Shown in pieces: positions 28,551 through 37,746 of a DNA stretch of 64,000 nucleotides. Every line of letters begins with the position of its first letter. Position 1 is the first letter of the stretch. The DNA is taken from contig JACKMP010000005.1 in assembly GCA_024235315.1 (NCBI GenBank), positions 139,359 to 203,358 on the forward strand, read 5' to 3'. This stretch comes from Chromatiaceae bacterium. Its GTDB lineage: Bacteria > Pseudomonadota > Gammaproteobacteria > Chromatiales > Chromatiaceae. The notes below the pieces were generated by a model. It ran no database searches. It saw nothing but the letters and a program-made list of their open reading frames with translations, and was not told the origin of the DNA. The position numbers and the translations under genes are program-made.

Positions 28551-30524
28551 TTGCCCAGAGTCCTGCACACGCTAAAGGCACAGATCAGCCTCGCCATCGG
28601 GCTGCTGACCCTGCTGTTCGCCGGATCGACGATGTATTCGCTGCACGTGATCGATCAACAGCACAGCGACGACACGCTGGTGCAGCTGGCCGGCCGCCTG
28701 CAGTTCAATCAGCAGCAACTTGCCGTACAGGCCATGCGCTACCAGGAGAATGCCCCTCGGGACTACCCAAGCTATTACCGCGACTTGCGTCTGTACTTCG
28801 AGGATCTCAAGACCGCCCGCGCGGAACTGACTCACGTCATCGATGCCTTCGCCAGAAACCGCGTGGACCGTTCGGTAACCGGCGAATCCATGGCGATGAC
28901 ACCCGACCTGCCGCCGCATTCCCTGGCGATTGCCCGTGAGCTTGCGCAAGCCTGGAGCGCGTTCCTGGCGCAGCTCGATGAACGCACCGGCCCCGATCCC
29001 ACTGAACCCAGGCTCGAATGGGCCGCCAAGTGGATCGTGGAAAATCATGCCCCGCTGGGGGAGATCGCCGGACGTCTGTCGACCACGCTGGCAGATGATG
29101 TCGCTGCCCGCGCCGCCAGGGCCAACCTGGTGAACCGCCTGTTGCTGGCGGCTGCTCTGATCGTCGCCGTCGGGATCTTCGCGTGGTTCTATCTGCGCGT
29201 ACTCAGCCCCCTGGGCGTTGCCGTCGAGGGCTTCCGCCTGGTTGCAAATGGCGACTTTGCGCACAAGGTGCCGGTCATACACAACAACGAGATCGGCTGG
29301 CTGGCAGATTCATTCAACCGCCTGTCAGAGCGCATGGATTCACTGCGCAAACTGCTGACAAGGCTGGAACAGGGCGCCGATCTTGAAAGCATGCTGCGGA
29401 CACTTTCGGAAAGCCTTCCTTCATTCATTCCCGTCGACTGGATCGGGGTGTTGGTGTTCGGCCCGGACGGCCGGATTCATCTCGAAAAGGCCTTCAGCGA
29501 CGGTAAACCGGACAACATCGGTGAACTGAGCTTCGAGCCTGAACGCACGCTGCTCGAAGAATGCATCAACAGCCGCGAACCACTGCACATCCCCGACGTC
29601 CGCGACATGGCTGCGTTGTCAGACGCCTACGTCTTTCTACGACGGTTGGCGCAACTGGGCCGGCGCGACGCGATTTTTCTTCCGATCGGCAGCGCCCCCA
29701 ACCTGCATGGTGTCGCGGTGTTCGCAAACCGCTACCCCAACAGCTATCGCAGTGAGCACCTGGCACTGCTGCGCAATCTGGGCGTATTGCTCGGCGTCAG
29801 CCTGGGTCGGACCATCCAGCTGGTCGAGAACAGCCGCCTGGCAACGATAGGACAGTTCGCCTCTGGCATCGCGCATGAGATCCGCAATCCGCTGGCGACG
29901 ATCAGCCTGGCACTGGAGCACCTGCGGGGGCTCGACGATCTGCCCGACAGCGCAAAAAAACGTGCCGACCTGGGTGCCGACGAGGTCGCCAGGCTGGAGA
30001 GATTGCTGGCCGACATCCTGCTTTACGCCAAGCCGCTGTCGCTCAAGCGCTCACCACAAGACATCGCCGACCTGGTCGCCGAGACCGTCAAGGCCGAGAT
30101 GCAGACCCCGGAATCAATAGAGATAACGTCGACACCCTGCCCGCCGGTATCTGTCGACCGCGACCGGCTGCGCCAGGTGCTGATCAACCTGCTGCACAAT
30201 GCCCAGCAGGCATCGCCTCCAGGCATCGCCGTGAAGATAAATTGCCGACCGATAGGCAACGAATGGGCAGAGGTGGTGATCGCTAACGGGGGCGAGGCGA
30301 TACCGGAGAAGACGCTGCAACGCGTGTTCGAGCCGTTTTTCACCTCGAAGCCCGGCGGTACCGGGCTCGGCCTGCCGATCGTGCAACGCATCGTCAGCGC
30401 GCACGGCGGCAAAATCGAACTCAAGTCAGATGCCCAGACCGGGACGATGGCGATTCTGCGCCTGCCGTTGGCAGACCATGCCGCCGAGGAACCGGTTCAG
30501 GCAGCAGAGACCTCGAGCGACTGA
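28551..30524 (+). CDS. Orphan sensor histidine kinase (HAMP-GAF-HisKA-HATPase)
   Basis: Membrane sensor kinase with 657 residues. It begins at a TTG (28551) with GGAG 7 nt upstream; no ATG fits the domain boundary. Helix 1 is at about residues 12-33 and helix 2 at about 195-216, bounding a helical periplasmic sensor of about 160 residues. A HAMP linker follows (LSPLGVAVEGFRLVANGDF), then a GAF-like domain (about 280-415), HisKA with H442 (GIAHEIRNPLATIS) and HATPase_c with N box LINLLHNAQQAS and GGTGLGLPIVQRIV. The architecture resembles AtoS/NtrY-type kinases. No response regulator gene is adjacent, so the partner is unknown. Its 3' end overlaps convergent iscU by 28 nt. Confidence 0.9.
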   Translation: MPRVLHTLKAQISLAIGLLTLLFAGSTMYSLHVIDQQHSDDTLVQLAGRLQFNQQQLAVQAMRYQENAPRDYPSYYRDLRLYFEDLKTARAELTHVIDAFARNRVDRSVTGESMAMTPDLPPHSLAIARELAQAWSAFLAQLDERTGPDPTEPRLEWAAKWIVENHAPLGEIAGRLSTTLADDVAARAARANLVNRLLLAAALIVAVGIFAWFYLRVLSPLGVAVEGFRLVANGDFAHKVPVIHNNEIGWLADSFNRLSERMDSLRKLLTRLEQGADLESMLRTLSESLPSFIPVDWIGVLVFGPDGRIHLEKAFSDGKPDNIGELSFEPERTLLEECINSREPLHIPDVRDMAALSDAYVFLRRLAQLGRRDAIFLPIGSAPNLHGVAVFANRYPNSYRSEHLALLRNLGVLLGVSLGRTIQLVENSRLATIGQFASGIAHEIRNPLATISLALEHLRGLDDLPDSAKKRADLGADEVARLERLLADILLYAKPLSLKRSPQDIADLVAETVKAEMQTPESIEITSTPCPPVSVDRDRLRQVLINLLHNAQQASPPGIAVKINCRPIGNEWAEVVIANGGEAIPEKTLQRVFEPFFTSKPGGTGLGLPIVQRIVSAHGGKIELKSDAQTGTMAILRLPLADHAAEEPVQAAETSSD

Positions 30525-30916
30525 CGATCAGTCGTACCCGCTGACTTCGACTGGTAGTCGGCAATCGCGGCCTTGATCGCATCCTCGGCCAACACCGAGC
30601 AATGCACCTTGACCGGCGGCAGTGCCAGCTCCTCGGCGATCTGGGAGTTCTTGATCTGGCGGGCCTCATCGAGCGTCTTGCCCTTGACCCATTCGGTCAG
30701 CAGCGAGCTCGACGCGATCGCCGAACCACAACCGTAGGTCTTGAACTTCGCGTCTTCGATCACGCCCTGCTCGTTGACCTGGATCTGCAGGCGCATCACA
30801 TCACCGCAGGCCGGTGCGCCGACCATGCCGGTACCCACATTCAACGCGCTCTTGTCGAGTACGCCGACATTGCGCGGGTTTTCGTAGTGGTCGATGACTT
30901 TGTCACTGTATGCCAT
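30497..30916 (-). CDS. iscU: Iron-sulfur cluster scaffold protein IscU
   Basis: Scaffold on which IscS-derived sulfur and iron form [2Fe-2S] clusters. It has 139 residues; the first 128 align with E. coli IscU and the last eleven or so are an extra tail (SAGTTDRQSLEVSAA). The cluster cysteines C37, C63 and C106 and the assembly aspartate D39 are present. The HscA recognition motif LPPVK is intact at residues 99-103, although no hscA lies nearby. It follows iscS by 73 nt. No iscA, hscBA or fdx follows in this locus. Confidence 0.97.
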   Translation of the reverse strand: MAYSDKVIDHYENPRNVGVLDKSALNVGTGMVGAPACGDVMRLQIQVNEQGVIEDAKFKTYGCGSAIASSSLLTEWVKGKTLDEARQIKNSQIAEELALPPVKVHCSVLAEDAIKAAIADYQSKSAGTTDRQSLEVSAA

Positions 30917-30989
30917 AACTTGTTATCTCCAGCAGATCTGCCACAAGGCACCGGGCCCCCGCCATCGGCGACGGCCGGCCAGGATGTTT

Positions 30990-32204
30990 CTAGTGGGCGG
31001 CCCACTGCACACTGCGCAGGTCGACACCTTCCTTGAACATGTCCCACAACGGGCTCAGCTCGCGCAGTCGATCGACTTGCGCGCGCACCTGCGTCAGCAC
31101 GTAGTCGATCTCTTCTTCCGTGGTGAACCGCCCCAGCGTGAATCGGATCGAGCTGTGTGCCAATTCGTCCTCACGCCCCAGCGCGCGCAGGACGTAGCTC
31201 GGTTCCAGACTGGAAGAGGTGCATGCCGAGCCCGACGACACCGCCATGTCCTTCAACGCCATCATCAGGCTCTCGCCCTCGACAAAATTGAAGCTGATAT
31301 TGAGATTGCCGGCGATCCGCCGCTCGAGGTCGCCGTTGACATAGACCTCCTCCATGTCTTGCAAACCAGCCAGCAGCTTGTCGCGCAGGACCATGATGCG
31401 TGCGTTCTCTTCCACCATCTCTTCACGCGCCAGCCGGAAGGCCTCGCCCATGCCGACGATCTGGTGTGTGGCCAGCGTACCTGAACGCAGGCCCCGCTCA
31501 TGCCCGCCACCATGCATCTGCGCCTCCAGGCGGATGCGTGGCTTGCGCTGCACGTACAAGGCTCCAATCCCTTTGGGACCGTAGATCTTGTGGGCGCTGA
31601 AACTCATCAGGTCCACGGGCAGCACCGACAGATCGATAGCCACCTTACCCGGGCTCTGCGCCGCATCCACATGGAACAGGACCTTGCGTTCACGACAGAT
31701 CGCGCCGATCGCCGCGATGTCCTGGATCACGCCGATTTCGTTGTTCACGTGCATCACGGATGCAAGGATGGTATCCGGGCGGATCGCCGCTTCGAAGACC
31801 GCCAGATCGAGCAGACCGTTTGGTTGCACATCCAGGTAAGTCACTTCGAAGCCTTCGCGCTCAAGCTGGCGGCAGGTGTCCAGGACCGCCTTGTGCTCGG
31901 TCTTCAGCGTGATGATGTGCTTGCCCTGCTTCTGATAGAAGTGTGCTGCCCCCTTGATCGCCAGGTTGTCCGACTCGGTCGCCCCGGATGTCCACACGAT
32001 CTCTTTAGGATCCGCACCCACCAGCATCGCCACATTGGCACGCGCCTCGTCAACCAGCTGCTCCGCCGCCCAGCCGAACGGGTGCGAGCGCGACGCCGCA
32101 TTGCCAAACACGCCATCCGGTGTCAGGCATGCACACATCTTCTCGGCGACCCGGGGATCCACCGGTGTCGTCGCTGAATAGTCGAGGTAAATAGGGAGTT
32201 TCAT
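30990..32204 (-). CDS. iscS: Cysteine desulfurase IscS
   Basis: PLP enzyme that converts cysteine to alanine and a protein persulfide, donating sulfur to IscU, tRNA thiolation and other pathways. It has 404 residues, the E. coli length. PLP lysine is K206 ([12 protein letters not shown]) and the persulfide cysteine is C328 on the mobile loop ([17 protein letters not shown]). The N-terminus [19 protein letters not shown] is diagnostic. It follows iscR by 45 nt and precedes iscU. Confidence 0.98.
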   Translation of the reverse strand: MKLPIYLDYSATTPVDPRVAEKMCACLTPDGVFGNAASRSHPFGWAAEQLVDEARANVAMLVGADPKEIVWTSGATESDNLAIKGAAHFYQKQGKHIITLKTEHKAVLDTCRQLEREGFEVTYLDVQPNGLLDLAVFEAAIRPDTILASVMHVNNEIGVIQDIAAIGAICRERKVLFHVDAAQSPGKVAIDLSVLPVDLMSFSAHKIYGPKGIGALYVQRKPRIRLEAQMHGGGHERGLRSGTLATHQIVGMGEAFRLAREEMVEENARIMVLRDKLLAGLQDMEEVYVNGDLERRIAGNLNISFNFVEGESLMMALKDMAVSSGSACTSSSLEPSYVLRALGREDELAHSSIRFTLGRFTTEEEIDYVLTQVRAQVDRLRELSPLWDMFKEGVDLRSVQWAAH

Positions 32205-32249
32205 GACACAAACGCTCCGAGACTGCTAGATTTCTGGCCTTCCCCGGGA

Positions 32250-32741
32250 TCAGGCGCCAGCCGATTCCGCCTTGAGGCGACCCAGGCTTACCGAGGTCCG
32301 GGCGTCGCCGTTCTCCTGCCGCTCCGCCACCTCCTGAACACCGCTGCGGTTCATCAGGTCCTGCAGGCTGATCTGGTTCAGGTAATCGTAGATTCGGTTG
32401 CTCAGGTCCTGCCACAGGTCGTGGGTCAGACACTGTTGATTATCCTGGCAATTGTGCGCCCCGCCACACCGGGTTGTGTCGACGTTTTCGTCGACCGCGG
32501 CGATCACCTGGGCGACGAAGATACCCGACGCCTCGCGACCGAGCGTATATCCACCACCCGGGCCACGCACGCTGGACACCAGGTTGCGTTTGCGCAGGCG
32601 TGCGAACAGCTGCTCGAGATAAGAAAGGGAAATACCCTGGCGTTGCGCGATATCGGCCAGCGTTATGGGCCCGCCGCCGTGATGAATGGCAAGATCGAGC
32701 ATCGCAGTTACCGCATAGCGGCCTTTGGTCGTCAGCCTCAC
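32250..32741 (-). CDS. iscR: Iron-sulfur cluster-sensing regulator IscR
   Basis: Rrf2-family repressor that senses cluster status through a [2Fe-2S] centre and controls the isc operon. The GTG at 32741 gives 163 residues starting [15 protein letters not shown], exactly like E. coli. GGAG lies 9 nt upstream. A TTG at 32750 would add three residues and is less likely. The winged helix covers about residues 1-65. Cluster ligands C92, C98, C104 and H107 are all present in the expected spacing. It is first of iscR-iscS-iscU and is 90 bases downstream of cysE. Confidence 0.96.
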   Translation of the reverse strand: MRLTTKGRYAVTAMLDLAIHHGGGPITLADIAQRQGISLSYLEQLFARLRKRNLVSSVRGPGGGYTLGREASGIFVAQVIAAVDENVDTTRCGGAHNCQDNQQCLTHDLWQDLSNRIYDYLNQISLQDLMNRSGVQEVAERQENGDARTSVSLGRLKAESAGA

Positions 32742-32773
32742 TCTAATCAACTCCGCCGCCGTGAATGCTGCGG

Positions 32774-32801
32774 ACTATACATTGCCGAGTAAATTAGTCA
32801 A
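32774..32801 (-). promoter_or_regulatory. iscR promoter with overlapping IscR-type site
   Basis: On the minus strand, -35 TTGACT (32796-32801) and -10 TATAGT (32774-32779) are separated by 16 nt, 33 bases upstream of the iscR GTG. The -35 region TTGACTAATTTACTCGG resembles half of a type 1 IscR operator (GACTAAAxxAGTC-like), consistent with autorepression. The promoter match is direct; the operator call is inference. Confidence 0.65.
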
Positions 32802-32831
32802 GAATTCCAAAGCACCCGAAATACGCGGAAT

Positions 32832-33632
32832 TCAATCGACTTTGTCGACCTCGTTGAGCTGCATTTTCTGCAGTTCCTCGGCGGTGGAAATGATCTCGCA
32901 GGAGTCCAGCCCGGGCAGTTCCTCGTCTCCGGGTTCGAAGCCCATCTCACGCATCGCCTCGCACATGCGCTGCATCTTAGTTTCGAGCACGTGTACATGG
33001 TCGAGCATGCAGTTGATCGCATGCGCCACAGGGTCGGGGGCGTCGGCCGTGGCGCCATAGGCATCGAAGCCCATCTTGGACGCGATCTTTTCACGGCGCT
33101 CGGTGTCTGTGCCGCCGTCCTTGCGTTCGATGAGCCGCCCCGGCACACCGACAACCGTGCCATTCGCCGGCACGTCACGCAGGACCACGGCGTTGGAACC
33201 GATGCGCGCGCCAGGACCGATCTGAATCGGGCCCAGCACCTTGGCGCCGGCACCGACCACCACATCGTTGGCGAGGGTCGGATGACGCTTTCCCTTCTGC
33301 CAGGTGGTGCCACCCAGCGTCACACCGTGGTAGAGGGTGCAGTCATCGCCGATCACCGCGGTTTCGCCAATCACCACGCCCATACCATGGTCGATGAAGA
33401 AACGTCGCCCGATGGTCGCACCGGGATGGATCTCGATACCGGTGAGCCAGCGCCCGAGGTGCGACACCAGTCGCGCCAGCCACTTCGCTCCGGCCAGCCA
33501 AAGCCAGTGCGCGAATCGATGAAAGATGACCGCGTGCAGTCCGGGATAGGCGGTCACGATCTCCAGCGTGCTGCGCGCCGCCGGGTCACGATCGAAGATA
33601 ACGCGTACGTCTTCCCGAATATGCTCGAACAT
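32832..33632 (-). CDS. cysE: Serine O-acetyltransferase
   Basis: Left-handed beta-helix enzyme that makes O-acetylserine, the acceptor for sulfide in cysteine synthesis. It has 266 residues. The N-terminal helical segment [24 protein letters not shown], the hexapeptide repeats ([21 protein letters not shown]) and the catalytic HGVTLGG loop are clear. A C-terminal extension of about 80 residues beyond the beta-helix (from about residue 185, ending NEVDKVD) is helical and not part of the catalytic core. It lies just upstream of iscR, linking cysteine supply to cluster synthesis. Confidence 0.95.
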   Translation of the reverse strand: MFEHIREDVRVIFDRDPAARSTLEIVTAYPGLHAVIFHRFAHWLWLAGAKWLARLVSHLGRWLTGIEIHPGATIGRRFFIDHGMGVVIGETAVIGDDCTLYHGVTLGGTTWQKGKRHPTLANDVVVGAGAKVLGPIQIGPGARIGSNAVVLRDVPANGTVVGVPGRLIERKDGGTDTERREKIASKMGFDAYGATADAPDPVAHAINCMLDHVHVLETKMQRMCEAMREMGFEPGDEELPGLDSCEIISTAEELQKMQLNEVDKVD

Positions 33633-33693
33633 GGGTAATACTGCGGAAACTGGCCAAACCGCTTCGCACTGTACTCAATCGGGCCGCGGCACA

Positions 33694-34434
33694 CTAGCGG
33701 CGCATCGACTTGCGTCCCTGCGCGGCACTCAGGATACCCCGCAGGATATTTACCTCTTCGCTGTCGGGTGCCGCCCGATGAAACAGCCGCCGCAGGCGGC
33801 GCAGCAGCTTTTCCGATCGCCGCTCGTCGGTGAATCCTATCTCGTCAAGCGCCTGCGCCAGGTGGCCGAAGAACCCCTCCATCTCGGCAATGCTCGCCAT
33901 GCGCCCCTGCGCCGGATCTGGCGACGTCGTTGGCGCCGGCCCGGCGTCCGCGACTGTCGTCAGCATGAGCTCATAGCAGATCACCTGCACAGCCATTGCC
34001 ACGTTGAGTGAACTGTAGGCAGGGTTGGTCGGGATATGCACCAGATGGGTACACAGATCGAGTTCGTCATTGCTCAGACCTGAGCTCTCACGTCCGAACA
34101 CGATCGCCACCGGCGCAGATCTGGCCTCGAGCGCCGCGACCTCGGCTGCCTCGCGCGGTGCCAGCAGCGGCCACCGCACACTGCGGATACGCGCGCTGGC
34201 ACCAATAACGACACGACAGTCGGCAACTGCCGAGGCGAGGTCCTCGACCGTGTGAGCCGCGGCGAGGATATCGTCGGCACCGGATGCCCGTGCAGTTGCC
34301 TCGGCGTTGGGGAATTCACGTGGATTCACCAGCGCCAACTGCGAAACGCACATGTTTTTCATCGCGCGCGCGGCCGCGCCGATGTTGCCGGGATGTGAGG
34401 TATGCACCATGACGATACGGACGTTTTCGATCAT
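33694..34434 (-). CDS. trmJ: tRNA (cytidine/uridine-32 2'-O) methyltransferase TrmJ
   Basis: SPOUT methyltransferase for 2'-O-methylation of position 32 in tRNAs. Its 246 residues match E. coli TrmJ. Motif 1 is VMVHTSHPGNIGAAARAMKNM, motif 2 is VAIVFGRESSGLSNDEL and motif 3 is PTNPAYSSLNVAMAVQV, the knot region. The C-terminal extension is helical (EMEGFFGHLAQALDEIGF) as in TrmJ rather than TrmL. The trmJ-cysE-iscR order and the divergent suhB are typical of gammaproteobacteria. Confidence 0.95.
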   Translation of the reverse strand: MIENVRIVMVHTSHPGNIGAAARAMKNMCVSQLALVNPREFPNAEATARASGADDILAAAHTVEDLASAVADCRVVIGASARIRSVRWPLLAPREAAEVAALEARSAPVAIVFGRESSGLSNDELDLCTHLVHIPTNPAYSSLNVAMAVQVICYELMLTTVADAGPAPTTSPDPAQGRMASIAEMEGFFGHLAQALDEIGFTDERRSEKLLRRLRRLFHRAAPDSEEVNILRGILSAAQGRKSMRR

Positions 34435-34510
34435 GGCCGCACTTTAACAAAACGGCGGGGCGCGGCATCTGCCTTCCAGATCGATGGCATTTCCCGTATC
34501 CTCGCGCGCC

Positions 34511-35308
34511 ATGAATCCAACGACCAATATCGCCGTCCGCGCGGCCCGCCAGGCCGGAAATGTCATCATGCGCTCGTTCACCCGCCTCGACAGCCTCACG
34601 GTGTCGGAAAAGCAGGTGAACGACTACGTCAGCGAAGTCGATCGCAACGCCGAACAGGCAATCATCGACACCCTGCGTCGGGCCTACCCCGGCCATTCCA
34701 TTCTCGCCGAGGAAAGCGGCACGCATGGCAAGGACGACTTCCAGTGGATCGTCGACCCGCTGGATGGCACCACGAACTACCTTCACGGCTTCCCCCAGTT
34801 CGCGATCTCCATCGCCCTGATGCACCGCGGGCGACTGGAAAGCGCCGTCGTGTACGACCCACTGCGTGACGAGATGTTCACCGCCGACCGCGGCGGCGGC
34901 GCACTGCTGAACGACCGTCGCCTGCGGGTGACCGAGCAGAAGACCCTCAAAGGCGCTCTGCTCGGTACCGGCATACCGTTCCGTGACCAGCGTTATATCG
35001 ACGCCTATCTGGGGATGCTCAAGGACCTGACCAAGGAAACCGCCGGCATCCGGCGTCCCGGTTCGGCGGCACTCGATTTCGCCTATGTGGCCGCCGGTCG
35101 TCTGGATGGCTTCTGGGAACTGGGCCTGTCGATCTGGGATTTCGCCGCCGGTGCCCTGCTGGTGCAGGAGGCCGGCGGGGTCGTCAGCGACATCGGCGGC
35201 GGCAGCCGGCACCTGGAAACCGGCAATGTGATTACGGCGAACATCCGGTTGCACCGCGAGATGGCGGACGTTATCCGGCCACATCTGCCATCGGACCTGC
35301 GCGCCTAA
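34511..35308 (+). CDS. suhB: Inositol-1-monophosphatase SuhB
   Basis: Mg-dependent monophosphatase that also takes part in Nus-factor rRNA antitermination in E. coli. From the ATG at 34511 it has 265 residues (E. coli 267). Metal ligands: E67/E68 (ILAEESG), D82 and D85 in VDPLDGTTNYLHG, and the C-terminal WDFAAGALLVQEAGG. It is divergent from trmJ. An in-frame start at 34484 would add nine residues not found in the family. Confidence 0.95.
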   Translation: MNPTTNIAVRAARQAGNVIMRSFTRLDSLTVSEKQVNDYVSEVDRNAEQAIIDTLRRAYPGHSILAEESGTHGKDDFQWIVDPLDGTTNYLHGFPQFAISIALMHRGRLESAVVYDPLRDEMFTADRGGGALLNDRRLRVTEQKTLKGALLGTGIPFRDQRYIDAYLGMLKDLTKETAGIRRPGSAALDFAYVAAGRLDGFWELGLSIWDFAAGALLVQEAGGVVSDIGGGSRHLETGNVITANIRLHREMADVIRPHLPSDLRA

Positions 35309-35448
35309 GCCCCTATTTATATTGGGGAAAACCCTGCAGATCGTGCAACGAATAACGGTTGCCCGACGGTTTGACGCATGATAATAATCAATCCTCAATA
35401 TTATAAGAACGCGACAAGGGTGGTTTGAGCATGGGGATGAGGAGTTAC

Positions 35449-35775
35449 ATGACGTCGGCGCTGTTCCCCCCGGTGGGCGCCTGTCGTTACGGCTGCGGCA
35501 CCAACTGCGCGGCACCGGTCACGGTATTCTGGCTGTTCGGCGTGGTCAGCGTGATCTATGGCCTGCTCGGCGGGCCGACCGGAGAACCCGGCATCAGCTG
35601 GTATACCGTCGGTCTGGGATTCGGGATGTGGGGCATCGCCGCCGTATGGACGATGTTGACCATCCAGGGCGTCGAGGCAGACCGCTGCCACGGCATGTGG
35701 AGCCCGCGCGACCATCACGTGGCGCCCGACGAGGCCGAAGCCGACCCGTTCGACGAGATCAAGAAGGTCCACTGA
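35449..35775 (+). CDS. Small cysteine-containing membrane protein, unknown
   Basis: Not recognised. From the ATG at 35449 (GAGGAG 5 nt upstream) it has 108 residues; ATGs or TTGs at 35425-35431 could add six to eight. The N-terminus has regularly spaced cysteines, C12-x3-C16-x3-C20 (GACRYGCGTNC). Two hydrophobic helices follow (about 23-41 and 52-72). The C-terminus is polar, with another cysteine-histidine (RCHGMW), a HH pair and an acidic end. The cysteines before helix 1 could bind a metal or form disulfides. It is a single gene ended by its own terminator. Confidence 0.75.
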   Translation: MTSALFPPVGACRYGCGTNCAAPVTVFWLFGVVSVIYGLLGGPTGEPGISWYTVGLGFGMWGIAAVWTMLTIQGVEADRCHGMWSPRDHHVAPDEAEADPFDEIKKVH

Positions 35776-35794
35776 CCACGGATTCCCTTGAAAG

Positions 35795-35821
35795 AAAGCC
35801 CGCTGCGTGCGGGCTTTTTTC
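35795..35821 (+). terminator. Intrinsic terminator after the small membrane gene
   Basis: AAGCCCGC / GCGGGCTT hairpin with a short TGCGT-type loop, followed by a run of T ending at about 35821. It lies about 20 bases after the stop of the 108-residue gene and also faces the 3' end of the convergent sulfate gene. Confidence 0.9.
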
Positions 35822-35845
35822 GTTGTATGCCGCGGCACCGGCTGT

Positions 35846-37570
35846 TCAGCCGTCGATATACCCTTCCTTGAGCAGGTACAGGTAGATCTCCTGTGCCGCC
35901 TCCATCGGGCTGACATTGGCCGTATCGATCACCAGCTCAGCCCTTTCCGGTACCTCGTAGGGATCGCTGATCCCGGTGAACTCCGGGATCAGCCCCTTCC
36001 GGGCCTTGGCGTACAAACCCTTGCGGTCGCGCGATTCACAGACATCCAGCGGTGTCGCGACAAAGATCTCGATAAAGGCCCCACGCTCCTCGATCATCTC
36101 GCGCACTGCACGACGGGTCTCGCGGTATGGCGCAATCGGCGCACAGATTGCGATGCCGCCGTTCTTCGTGATCTCGCTGGCAACATAGCCGATCCGTCTG
36201 ATATTGAGGTCACGATGCTGCTTGGAGAAACCCAGCTCGCTGGACAGATTCTGACGGACGATATCACCATCCAGCAGGGTCGCCGGGCGGCGCCCTCCCT
36301 CGACGAGCTTGCCGTAGATGATCTTGGCCAGCGTCGATTTGCCTGACCCCGAAAGGCCGGTAAAGAACAGCGTGAAGCCCAGCCGGTTGCGCGGCGGGTA
36401 GACATTGCGCAGCGCGGCCACCACCTCCGGGTAACTGAACCACTTCGGCGGCTCGTCGCCCATCGCCAGATCGCGCTTGAGCTGAGCGTCCGTGTACTCC
36501 ACGCCCTCCAGATCCTCGGCCACGATCTGTGACGCACCCATGAAGCGCTGCCTGGACGGCACGTAGTGCTGCGGTTCGACGTGCACGATCTCGATACCCA
36601 GGCGGTGTGCATGTGCATCGATCAGGTCGCGGGAGGCAGAGGAATCGTAGTAAGGGGCGTCGTCACCATGCGGTTGCGGCGGACCGGCATGTTTAGGTCC
36701 GACGATCAGGTGAGAGCAGCCATAGTTCTGGTGCACGATCGCGTGCCACAAGGCCTCGCGCGGGCCGGCCATGCGCATCGCCAAGGGCAACAGCGACAGC
36801 ATCGCCAGGTTGTGCGGAAAGTGCCGCATGATCGCCTGGTAGCAGTGCACCCGGGCGTAGTATTGAAGATCGCCGGGTTTGGTCATGCCCACAGTGGGAT
36901 GCAGCAGGATGTGCGCCTGCAGTTCCTTCGCCAGATTCAGCGTTATCTCGCGCTGCAGACGATGCAGCGGCTTGCTGGTCTGGAATGCCACGACGCGTCG
37001 CCAGCCGAGCTTGCTGAACTGGGCGCGCATCTCCTCTGGCGTATCCCAGAGACTCTCGAAATCATGGTGCACCGGCGCCTGCACACCCTCGATGCGTCCG
37101 CCGATGTAAACCGGATTGACCGCGCTGAGCAGGTAACGCACGCCCGGATGTGACGGATCATTGGTGCCATAAACCTTTTCCGCCTCGTGCTTCCTGTCCG
37201 GGCGCCAGATGTCGTCGACGGTCAGCACCGCCGGCATGAAACCTTCGCCGTCGCGCAACGCGACGCGGTCGCCCGGGTTGAGCTTCTCGGCGAACTTCTC
37301 CGTGACGTCGAGCACTATCGGCACCGGCCACAAGGTGCCATCGGGAAGACTCAACGAATCGATCACCGCCTCGTAGGCCTGCTGACCCATGAAGCCGGTC
37401 AACGGGGTGAACGCCCCGTTCATCAACAATTCCAGATCGCACAATTGCCGTTGCGTCAGGGTAACCGAAGGGAAAGCGCCGGATTCGTGCTTCAGGGCCT
37501 CGGCGCGTTCGGGATCGGCGAGGAGATTGACCAGATGCTCACTGCCATGAGGCGGGATCTTGAACGTCAT
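35846..37570 (-). CDS. APS kinase fused to an ATP-sulfurylase-like domain (probably non-catalytic)
   Basis: 574 residues: PUA-like and ATP-sulfurylase-like N-terminus (about 1-395) and APS kinase C-terminus (about 396-574, Walker A GLSGSGKS at 405-412). It would phosphorylate APS to PAPS. The sulfurylase active site is altered. The usual QTRNPxHRxH reads QTSKPLHRLQ at 197-206, so the R-N pair and the second nucleotide-binding His are lost. The usual GRDHAG reads GPKHAG at 291-296. The T. denitrificans homologue Tbd_0210 has the same domain order and was shown structurally to be an APS kinase without sulfurylase activity. Databases would call this bifunctional sat/cysC; the kinase half is secure, the sulfurylase activity doubtful. 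No symbol is given for that reason. Confidence 0.88.
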   Translation of the reverse strand: MTFKIPPHGSEHLVNLLADPERAEALKHESGAFPSVTLTQRQLCDLELLMNGAFTPLTGFMGQQAYEAVIDSLSLPDGTLWPVPIVLDVTEKFAEKLNPGDRVALRDGEGFMPAVLTVDDIWRPDRKHEAEKVYGTNDPSHPGVRYLLSAVNPVYIGGRIEGVQAPVHHDFESLWDTPEEMRAQFSKLGWRRVVAFQTSKPLHRLQREITLNLAKELQAHILLHPTVGMTKPGDLQYYARVHCYQAIMRHFPHNLAMLSLLPLAMRMAGPREALWHAIVHQNYGCSHLIVGPKHAGPPQPHGDDAPYYDSSASRDLIDAHAHRLGIEIVHVEPQHYVPSRQRFMGASQIVAEDLEGVEYTDAQLKRDLAMGDEPPKWFSYPEVVAALRNVYPPRNRLGFTLFFTGLSGSGKSTLAKIIYGKLVEGGRRPATLLDGDIVRQNLSSELGFSKQHRDLNIRRIGYVASEITKNGGIAICAPIAPYRETRRAVREMIEERGAFIEIFVATPLDVCESRDRKGLYAKARKGLIPEFTGISDPYEVPERAELVIDTANVSPMEAAQEIYLYLLKEGYIDG

Positions 37571-37746
37571 CGTTGGTGGCTCATGTTTTCAGGATGGGGA
37601 AAGACTACAGCAACTGACCAGGCATAGCGGCCATGCCCGCGCAATTTGCAGCTGCGGTCCGATGATATCTCTTGATGCTGAGCATTCACTCAATGCAGGG
37701 CTGGCGGACTGGACCCGCCACCCCGCCGGGACACCGGACAACCTGC

